DNA of 38,643 nt. Origin: an uncultured Micromonospora sp. Its GTDB lineage: Bacteria; Actinomycetota; Actinomycetes; Mycobacteriales; Micromonosporaceae. Positions 33,339-38,643 of the stretch are shown here, one piece after another. Under the pieces are notes generated by a model that worked only from the letters and a program-made list of their open reading frames with translations, was not told the DNA's origin and made no database searches. The stretch's first letter is position 1. Each line of letters begins with the position of its first letter. The translations under genes were made by a program, and so were the position numbers. The stretch spans positions 1 through 38,643 of the forward strand of contig CALGAM010000005.1 in assembly GCA_937951935.1 (NCBI GenBank), given 5' to 3'.

Positions 33339-34160
33339 TCAGGGCTTGCGGGCGACGCCGACGAGGTTGTGCAACGGGCGCGACGAACCGGTCGGGCCCA
33401 GGTCGGGCCGCCACTGCGTGACGTCCACCAGGCCGGGCTCGACGAACTCCAGTCCCTCGAAGTAGCTGGCGATCTCCTCGGGGCTGCGCATCGCGTACGG
33501 CGGGTTGGCCGTCTCGTTCCAGATGCGCATCACGTCGTTGAGTTCCGGGTTGGTGTTGGTGCCGTCGACGACCACCAGGTAGCTGCCGGGCACCAGGGCG
33601 GCCATGACCCGACGGACGACCGCCCGGGCCTCCTCGACGGTGGGCAGGTGGGCCAGGATCCCGGACAGGATGACCGCGACCGGCTTGGCGAGGTCGAGCG
33701 TCCGCGCCGCCTCCCGCAGGATGGTCTCGGTGTCGCGGATGTCGGCGTCGACGTAGTCCGTGGCGCCCTCGGGACCGCTGGTCAGCAGGGCACGGGCGTG
33801 GACGAGCACGAGCGGGTCGTAGTCGACGTAGACGATGCGGGACTCCGGAGCCACCGCCTGGGCCACCTCGTGGGTGTTGTTGGCGGTGGGCAGCCCGGTG
33901 CCGATGTCGAGGAACTGCCGGATGCCGGCCTCGCCGGCCAGGTAGCGTACCGCCCGGTTGAGGACCGCGCGGTCGGCGCGGGCGATGTCCACGATGATCG
34001 GGTAGGCCTTCGCGATCTCGTCACCGAGCGCCCGGTCGACCGCGTAGTTGTCCTTGCCGCCGAGCCAGTAGTTCCACACCCGGGCCGTCTGGGGCACCGT
34101 CGTGTCAATCTTGGATTTGACTGCCTGTTCCCGGTCGGACAGGGAGGTCTCATCAGTCAC
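33339..34160 (-). CDS. DUF574-type SAM-dependent methyltransferase
   Basis: 273 aa from GTG 34160 (VTDETSLSDREQ), with AGAGGCAG upstream; the frame to 34214 is not supported. The DUF574 (Methyltransf_19) signature is clear: PQTARVWNYWLGGKDNYAVDR, then FLDIGTGLPTANNTHEVAQ as the SAM-binding loop, VYVDYDPLVLVHARALL, and DYVDADIRD. The substrate of this actinobacterial family is generally unknown. It lies next to an XRE/DUF5753 regulator, a pairing common in these genomes, and not in the RiPP operon. N-methylation of the RiPP is conceivable but unsupported. Confidence 0.88.
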   Translation of the reverse strand: MTDETSLSDREQAVKSKIDTTVPQTARVWNYWLGGKDNYAVDRALGDEIAKAYPIIVDIARADRAVLNRAVRYLAGEAGIRQFLDIGTGLPTANNTHEVAQAVAPESRIVYVDYDPLVLVHARALLTSGPEGATDYVDADIRDTETILREAARTLDLAKPVAVILSGILAHLPTVEEARAVVRRVMAALVPGSYLVVVDGTNTNPELNDVMRIWNETANPPYAMRSPEEIASYFEGLEFVEPGLVDVTQWRPDLGPTGSSRPLHNLVGVARKP

Positions 34161-34218
34161 CGGAAAACTGCCTCTCGTCGGCCACCGTCCACATGCTACG
34201 GGCCGAGGATACACGCGA

Positions 34219-35115
34219 TCACCACGAGGACCGGTCGAGCTCCCAGATGAGCCGGTCCAGGATCTGGACGGTGTCCGTCAACGGCGCGGCCTCGACGAAC
34301 AGGCGGTTCACCGCGTCGAAGTAGCAGTCGACGTCCTCACGCCGGTCCAGGTAGAGCGCGCTGGTCAGCTGTTCGATGTAGACCAGGTCGGGAATGTCCT
34401 CCTCGGCGAAGCGCAGGATGGTGAAGGAGCCGCCGGCCGCCGCGTGTCCGCCGGCGGAGAGGGGGAGTACCTGCAGCCGCACGTTCGGCAGCTTCGTGAC
34501 CGTGCCGATCAGCGCCTCGAGCTGGTCGCGCATCACCCGCGGCCCGCCGATCGGGCGGCGCAGCGCGGCCTCGTCGATCACCGCCCACAGGGTCGGCGGA
34601 TCCGGGCGGGTCAGCACCTGTTGCCGCTCCATCCGGAGCCGTACCCGCCGCGCGACCTCGTCCTCCCCGCGGGTTCCGGGGCCGAGGCGCACCACCGCCC
34701 GGGCGTACTCCTCGGTCTGCAGCAGGCCGGGAACGAACTGGACCTCGTAGGTGCGGATCAGGGTCGCCGTCGCCTCCAGACCCAGGTACCGGTGGAACCA
34801 GTTCGGCGTGACGTCGCTGTAGACGTGCCACCAGGCCGGTGCGTTGGCCTCCCGCACCCGGGCCAGCAGCGCCGCCCGTTCCTGCTCGTCGTGGACGCCG
34901 TAGAGGGACAGGAGGTCTCGTACGTCGCGTTCCTTGAAGCCGACCCGGCCCAGCTCCATGCGGCTGATCTTCGATTCCGAGGCGCGGATCGCCTCGCCGG
35001 CCTCCGCCCGGGTCAGGCCCTGTTGCTCGCGCAGCCGTCGTAGCTGCGCGCCGACCAGAATCCGAACGGCTGTGGGGCCATCGGCCGGGACGTCCCGCCG
35101 CGGCAGTCGACTCAT
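34219..35115 (-). CDS. XRE-family regulator with DUF5753 (Scr1-type)
   Basis: 298 aa from ATG 35115 (MSRLPRRDV), which follows GGGAGG. An N-terminal helix-turn-helix covers about residues 20-75 (LRRLREQQGLTRAEAGEAIRASESKISRMELGRVGF, landmark only). The rest is the DUF5753 ligand or partner domain: WFHRYLGLEATATLIRTYE, FVPGLLQTEEYARAV, RMERQQVL, AALRRPIGG and the closing LDRLIWEL. These regulators often sit beside a small DUF397 protein; none is seen here, and a DUF574 methyltransferase follows 58 nt downstream instead. Target genes are unknown. Confidence 0.9.
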   Translation of the reverse strand: MSRLPRRDVPADGPTAVRILVGAQLRRLREQQGLTRAEAGEAIRASESKISRMELGRVGFKERDVRDLLSLYGVHDEQERAALLARVREANAPAWWHVYSDVTPNWFHRYLGLEATATLIRTYEVQFVPGLLQTEEYARAVVRLGPGTRGEDEVARRVRLRMERQQVLTRPDPPTLWAVIDEAALRRPIGGPRVMRDQLEALIGTVTKLPNVRLQVLPLSAGGHAAAGGSFTILRFAEEDIPDLVYIEQLTSALYLDRREDVDCYFDAVNRLFVEAAPLTDTVQILDRLIWELDRSSW

Positions 35116-35308
35116 ACCGACCTCCCGTTCTCGCCCGCGGTCAAGCATGCCACCGGGGAGCGGTCCGAGTCACCGGTCGGCTACCGAGGTCCTCGCTGAC
35201 CGGCGCCGCGCGGCGCACCGACGGGCTCCACCACGCCGTCGTCGGCGACCGCCCCGTCGCCGACGGGCTCACCCACCGGCGCCACCCGACGACCGCGCCG
35301 CGGGATCT

Positions 35309-35333
35309 GCGGGCCTGTCGTACCGAGGCCCGC
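35309..35333 (-). terminator. Candidate terminator of the GntR gene
   Basis: GCGGGCCT (35309-35316) and AGGCCCGC (35326-35333) pair perfectly over 8 bp with a 9-nt loop, 30 nt past the GntR stop codon. The remaining 35149-35308 sequence shows no gene. Confidence 0.5.
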
Positions 35334-35363
35334 CCACTGTAGACGCCGGACGTGTCGACGCGG

Positions 35364-36050
35364 TCAGCGCGCCGTGGCGCCGTCGTCCTCCTCCTGCAGC
35401 AGCGCCTGGATGCGCAGGTCTCGCATGTGGCGGAGGTGATCCCGCATGAGGGCCTGGGCGGTGTCGGCATCCCGGTCGTGGATCGCCCGCAGGATCTCCG
35501 CGTGTTCCTCGGCCGACCGGTCGGCGGTGGTGGGCAGGGGTCTGCGGCGCGGGTGGAGGGCGAGCTGGTTGTCGAGTCGTTCGAGCAGCTCGGTGATGGT
35601 GGCGTTGTGCGAGGCGGCGCGCAGGGCCTGGTGCCAGAGGTTGTTGAGCGGGCCGAACTGGGTGGGGTCGGTCGCCGCCTGGCGTTCGGCGACCAGGTGG
35701 CCGAGCCGGGCCAGGTCGAACTCGGTACGCCGGGACGCGGCCAGGGCGGCGCTGGTGGTCTCCAGCGCGATGCGGGCCTCGTAGATCTCCAGGATCTCCT
35801 CGGGGGTGTACTGCCGCACCTGGAAGCCGCGGGTCGACCGGACGAGCAGCCCGTCCTGGGCGAGCCGGCTCAGCGCCTCCCGCATGGGGGTGCGCGAGAC
35901 GCCGTACCGCTCGCTGAGCGCGGTCTCCAGGAGTATGGCGCCGGGTGGGATGTCGCCGTTGAGGATCTCCCTGCGCAGCCGTCCGTACTGCTGTTCCGCG
36001 GCGTCCGGTTGCCGTCCGTTGGATCGGCCCGATGGCAGCTGCGCGGTCAC
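35364..36050 (-). CDS. GntR-family regulator with FCD domain
   Basis: 228 aa from GTG 36050, which has GAGGAG seven bases upstream; the frame extends to 36266 but other starts lack a ribosome binding site and would cross the likely operator. The N-terminal winged helix includes LRREILNGDIPPGAILLETALSERYG (landmark only), VSRTPMREALSRLAQDGLL and RGFQV. The FCD effector domain follows: LEIYEARIALE, HLVAERQA, NLWHQALRAASHN, RSAEEHAEILRAI and RDADTAQALMRDHL. The His/Asp residues in these helices usually hold a metal and an organic acid. It is divergent from the cysteine-leader/aldo-keto reductase unit and may repress it. The effector is unknown. Confidence 0.9.
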   Translation of the reverse strand: MTAQLPSGRSNGRQPDAAEQQYGRLRREILNGDIPPGAILLETALSERYGVSRTPMREALSRLAQDGLLVRSTRGFQVRQYTPEEILEIYEARIALETTSAALAASRRTEFDLARLGHLVAERQAATDPTQFGPLNNLWHQALRAASHNATITELLERLDNQLALHPRRRPLPTTADRSAEEHAEILRAIHDRDADTAQALMRDHLRHMRDLRIQALLQEEDDGATAR

Positions 36051-36119
36051 CGCCGGCTCCTCTTCGTCTGCTGGGTCACAGGGACGCCTCATGGTAGTGC
36101 GTTGACCGTTGCGCATACC

Positions 36120-36131
36120 AGCGTATACGCT
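36120..36131. promoter_or_regulatory. Palindromic operator AGCGTATACGCT
   Basis: A perfect 12-bp palindrome with a GTATAC core, a shape typical of GntR/FCD operators, lies 70 bp upstream of the GntR start and 59 bp upstream of the leader peptide. Confidence 0.5.
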
Positions 36132-36142
36132 CGTGTCCGCCA

Positions 36143-36172
36143 GAGTACGTGAGAGTGCGTGAGGGTACGCGA
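36143..36172. repeat. Three tandem decamers in the divergent promoter region
   Basis: GAGTACGTGA (36143-36152), GAGTGCGTGA (36153-36162) and GGGTACGCGA (36163-36172) lie head to tail with one helical-turn spacing, between the palindrome and the leader peptide. They could be a stacked activator or repressor site. Confidence 0.5.
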
Positions 36173-36189
36173 GGAACGGAGTGGGCGCG

Positions 36190-36318
36190 ATGACGACGTA
36201 CCGGACCGGCGGGTTCGTACCCGCGGTGCGCGTCGACGCCCGTGAGGTCGTCCGCAGGCTCACCACTCGCCCCTACGTCGACTTCTGCCGCGTCCGCGGC
36301 AGCCTCTGTCGGGCCTGA
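36190..36318 (+). CDS. Cysteine-containing leader peptide, 42 aa
   Basis: ATG 36190 follows GGAG at 8 bases (an in-frame GTG at 36181 is an alternative). The 42-codon ORF begins MTTYRTGGFVPAVRVDAREV and ends RPYVDFCRVRGSLCRA. The end matches the DLCR-x-SxLCR pattern of the actinobacterial leader peptides found before sulfur and cysteine genes. There, stalling at cysteine codons when cysteine is scarce is known to expose the ribosome binding site of the next gene. Here the two Cys codons are UGC (36286-36288) and UGU (36307-36309), and the next gene starts 149 nt downstream. The context, a sulfonate-type binding protein, fits. The regulatory role is inferred. Confidence 0.7.
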   Translation: MTTYRTGGFVPAVRVDAREVVRRLTTRPYVDFCRVRGSLCRA

Positions 36319-36338
36319 CCCGGCCCCGCCGACCGCCC

Positions 36339-36368
36339 CTTCGCGGTCCTGCTCCGCCGGTCGCGAAG
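36339..36368 (+). promoter_or_regulatory. Hairpin between the leader peptide and aldo/keto reductase gene
   Basis: CTTCGCG (36339-36345) pairs with CGCGAAG (36362-36368), with a pyrimidine-rich loop containing CTGCTCC, which could pair with the downstream GAGGAG at 36455-36460. This suits an attenuation switch; folding was not computed. Confidence 0.35.
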
Positions 36369-36467
36369 CGACCCGCCGTCCGACCGCGTCCACCCACCAT
36401 CCGCACCGTCGCGGTCTTCGCCACCCCTGTCCCGTCGATCCGCGTTCACCCCGTGAGGAGTGTGGTC

Positions 36468-37619
36468 ATGGCCCCAGAACCGTCGACCAGTCGCGCCCCC
36501 ACCGCGCCGTGGCACCCGCCGGCCGGTCCGGACGGCGCGGCTGCGGTGACCACGGTGGACGCCGCCCCACCGCCCGGCACGGTGCCCGCCCGCGGCACGG
36601 CGCCCGCCGCCGGGTCCGGCAGGTCGGTCCCCGAGGGCTACCGACACGTCGGGAACTCCGGCCTGGTCGTCTCCGAGCTGGCCATCGGCACGGCCGCGTT
36701 CGGCAGGGCCAACCGGATCCCCGGCGGCCAGCCGGCCGTCGACCGGATCGTGCGACGCGCACTCGACCTCGGGATCACCTTCTTCGACACCGCGGACGGC
36801 TACGGCGACGAGCCCGGCGTCAGCGAGACGATGCTCGGCCGGGCGCTCGCCGGGCGCCGTGACGAGGCGATCATCTCGACGAAGTTCGGCACCGACCTGC
36901 GCGGCGCCAACGGGCCGGACTGGAACGCCCGGGGCTCGCGGCGCTACATCCGGCGCGCGGTCGAGGCGTCGCTGCGCCGCCTCGGGACGGACTGGATCGA
37001 CCTGTACCAGATCCACGTCCCGGACCGCACGACGCCGATCGAGGAGACCCTGTCGACCCTCGACGACCTGGTCCGGGAGGGCAAGATCCGGTACGCGGGC
37101 AGCTCGAACTTCGCCGCCTGGGAGATCGCCGACGCGCACCACACCGCACGGGCCCGCGGCCTTCGGCCGCTCGTGTCGGCACAGCACGAGTACAACCTGC
37201 TGTGGCGGGCACCGGAGGCGGAGATCCTGCCCGCCGTCGCCGCGTACGGCCTGGGCCTGCTGGCCTACTTCCCGCTGCAGAACGGGCTGCTCACCGGCAA
37301 GTACGCCCGCACGTCCGCGCCCGCCGACGGCAAGGTGACCCGGTTCAAGCCGCACCTGCTGCGGGACGCGCCGTGGGACGAGCTGGAGGCGTTCGCCGAG
37401 TACGCCCGGGTGCGCGGCCTGACCGGCGTCCACCTGGCGTACGGCTGGCTGCTGGCGCAGCCGCACGTGGCGAGCGTGATCACCGGGGTGACGAGCGTGG
37501 CGCAACTGGAGGCGAACGTGGCGGCCGCGCGCTGGCGACCCAGCAGCACGGAGGTCGACGAGATCGGGCGGTTGTTCCGCACCCGGATCAGCGGGCGACC
37601 CGGCAGGACGACGACCTGA
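36468..37619 (+). CDS. Aldo/keto reductase
   Basis: 383 aa from ATG 36468, preceded by GAGGAG. An unusual Pro/Ala-rich N-terminal extension of about 52 residues precedes the barrel, which starts at GYRHVGNSGLVVSELAIGT. The AKR tetrad is visible: Asp107 (FFDTADGYG), Tyr112, Lys139 (STKFG) and His183 (YQIHVPD). NADP(H)-binding elements include SSNFAAWEI and the C-terminal ITGVTSVAQLEAN. Such enzymes reduce aldehydes or ketones. Position between a cysteine leader peptide and a sulfonate-type binding protein suggests a role in organosulfur use, for example on carbonyl products of desulfonation; the substrate is not shown. Confidence 0.92.
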   Translation: MAPEPSTSRAPTAPWHPPAGPDGAAAVTTVDAAPPPGTVPARGTAPAAGSGRSVPEGYRHVGNSGLVVSELAIGTAAFGRANRIPGGQPAVDRIVRRALDLGITFFDTADGYGDEPGVSETMLGRALAGRRDEAIISTKFGTDLRGANGPDWNARGSRRYIRRAVEASLRRLGTDWIDLYQIHVPDRTTPIEETLSTLDDLVREGKIRYAGSSNFAAWEIADAHHTARARGLRPLVSAQHEYNLLWRAPEAEILPAVAAYGLGLLAYFPLQNGLLTGKYARTSAPADGKVTRFKPHLLRDAPWDELEAFAEYARVRGLTGVHLAYGWLLAQPHVASVITGVTSVAQLEANVAAARWRPSSTEVDEIGRLFRTRISGRPGRTTT

Positions 37620-37709
37620 CCCCTCCGGCGTCTCCCGACGGCACCGGAACGTCCCAATAACCCACTTGTCCGATAGAACATACAGCTAATAGCTGGGATT
37701 GGATCACCC

Positions 37710-38643
37710 ATGACAGCGACACCCCTCCGACGCACGGTCCGTGGCGTCGCCGCCCTCGCGGGTCTGCTCACCCTCACCCTCACCGCCTGCGGCCTCGACG
37801 CCGCGGAGCCCGGCACCTCGACCGGCGGCAGGGACCGCGTCCTCGTCGGCACCTCGGGCGAGTCGGCCGGCACCATGCTCGCCTACAACGTCGCCCGCGC
37901 CGAGGGCTACTTCGCCGACGAGGGCATCGAGATCGAGGAGGTCCAGGTCAACGGCGCCCCGCTCATCCTCCAGGCGCTCATGAACAACCAGGCCAACGTC
38001 GGGTTCCTGTCCCTGTCGACCGCGCTGCAGGGCCGCGAGCACGGCAAGAACATCAAGCTCGGCGCGGCCGTGCAGATCACCAACGACTGGACGCCGATCA
38101 TCTCGCTGAGGTACCTGCAGAAGAAGGGCATCGACCCGACCACGTTCCAGCAACTGCCCCCCAGGGAACGGTTCGCCCGGATCAAGGGCAGCATCTGGGC
38201 GGTCAACGCGGCGGGCGGCCTCTACGAGCGGGCCACGGTGTACCTGGCCAAGCACTACGGCCTCGACGCGGAGCGGGACATCGAGATCATCCCGCTGGAC
38301 CAGACCAGCCAGGTCGCCGGCATCAAGGACGGCACGGTCAACGTCTGGCTGTCCAGCCCACCCAACAACCACCTACTGGTGCAGTCCGGGCACGCGATCG
38401 AACTGCTCACCCACGAGGAGATCGTCCGGGAGACTCCGCTGGTCGCCAACGCCCGCTCGGCGGAGACCATCATCAACGACGACTGGGCCTCGGCGAACCG
38501 CGACGTCGCCCGGCGCTTCTTCGCCGCGTACCAGCGCGGCGCCGACTTCGTGGTGAGCCACTCCACCGAGGAGATCATCGCCTCGCTGCGGAAGATCTAC
38601 CCGGACCTGTCCGACGACCGGATCACCGCGATCGTCGAGGCGA
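37710..38643 (+). CDS. SsuA/NMT1-type ABC substrate-binding lipoprotein, 3' truncated by window edge
   Basis: The frame runs from ATG 37710 to the end of the window without a stop (311 codons). The first 27 residues are a lipoprotein signal ending in the lipobox LTAC, with Cys27 as the lipid attachment site. The mature part is an SsuA/TauA/NMT1-like periplasmic binding fold: VLVGTSGESAGTMLAYNVA, RAEGYFADEGIEIE, QVNGAPLILQALMNNQANVG, IKGSIWAVNAAGGLYERAT and QTSQVAGIKDGTVNVWLSS. This family binds alkanesulfonates, taurine, nitrate or thiamine precursors. The permease and ATPase should lie downstream. The 90-bp gap before it is AT-rich (37655-37700) and may hold an internal promoter; the ribosome binding site is weak. 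Confidence 0.85.
   Translation, partial: MTATPLRRTVRGVAALAGLLTLTLTACGLDAAEPGTSTGGRDRVLVGTSGESAGTMLAYNVARAEGYFADEGIEIEEVQVNGAPLILQALMNNQANVGFLSLSTALQGREHGKNIKLGAAVQITNDWTPIISLRYLQKKGIDPTTFQQLPPRERFARIKGSIWAVNAAGGLYERATVYLAKHYGLDAERDIEIIPLDQTSQVAGIKDGTVNVWLSSPPNNHLLVQSGHAIELLTHEEIVRETPLVANARSAETIINDDWASANRDVARRFFAAYQRGADFVVSHSTEEIIASLRKIYPDLSDDRITAIVEA

Noticed and set aside
33339..34160. Methyltransferase as a RiPP tailoring enzyme
   Set aside because: It is on another transcript beyond the transporter unit, has its own terminator, and is of the DUF574 type usually found next to XRE/DUF5753 regulators.

Overview
The window is very GC-rich actinomycete DNA. GTG starts are frequent, Shine-Dalgarno sequences are strong, and promoter spacers form small AT-rich islands. 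Secreted plant-cell-wall enzymes (one with a PTTPP linker and a CBM2), an AfsR/SARP regulator, a DUF574-type methyltransferase and an XRE/DUF5753 regulator together suggest a Micromonosporaceae-like organism (inference; no rRNA or tRNA is present to confirm it).

Region 1 (1-4020) is the 3' part of an RHS/YD-repeat protein with a lysine-rich C-terminal tail, closed by a perfect hairpin terminator. Region 2 (4170-16193) is a carbohydrate-use and regulation block: a secreted right-handed beta-helix protein with a CBM4/9-like tail, a CE15 glucuronoyl esterase with CBM2, two unrecognised proteins, an AfsR-type regulator, and a secreted GH-A-clan (arabinofuranosidase-like) hydrolase with an inserted beta domain. 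Region 3 (16626-18761) holds a small unknown protein and a divergent ArsR/flavoprotein pair around a TTGA-N6-TCAA operator, without any arsenic pump or reductase.

Region 4 (18922-30952, minus strand) is the most interesting part: a ribosomal-peptide (RiPP) operon of the azole/thiopeptide-enzyme kind. In transcription order it encodes a leader-binding F-protein, three short precursor peptides (60, 72 and 61 aa), a YcaO cyclodehydratase, a SagB-like azoline dehydrogenase, a split LanB dehydratase (glutamylation part, then a SpaB_C-type part overlapping by 8 nt), and an M50 membrane protease with a PqqD-like N-terminus. The precursor cores are about 28-30 residues made almost only of Ser, Cys and Thr. 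No second SpaB_C-type protein (the usual pyridine synthase) is present, so a linear, heavily azole- and dehydroamino-acid-containing product is more likely than a classical macrocyclic thiopeptide. Two GC hairpins flanking precursor genes probably set precursor-to-enzyme ratios.

Region 5 (31313-33171, plus strand) is divergent from that operon: a 17-codon ORF with a strong ribosome binding site, then a BcrA/LanF-like ABC ATPase lacking its own visible site, and its permease. It is a candidate self-resistance/export unit for the peptide. Region 6 (33339-36050, minus) has a DUF574 methyltransferase, an XRE/DUF5753 regulator and a GntR/FCD regulator. Region 7 (36190-38643, plus) starts with a previously easy-to-miss 42-aa cysteine-containing leader peptide, followed by an aldo/keto reductase and the start of an SsuA/NMT1-type lipoprotein that runs off the window: a likely sulfur-acquisition operon under cysteine attenuation.

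No tRNA, rRNA, CRISPR array, transposase or integrase was seen.
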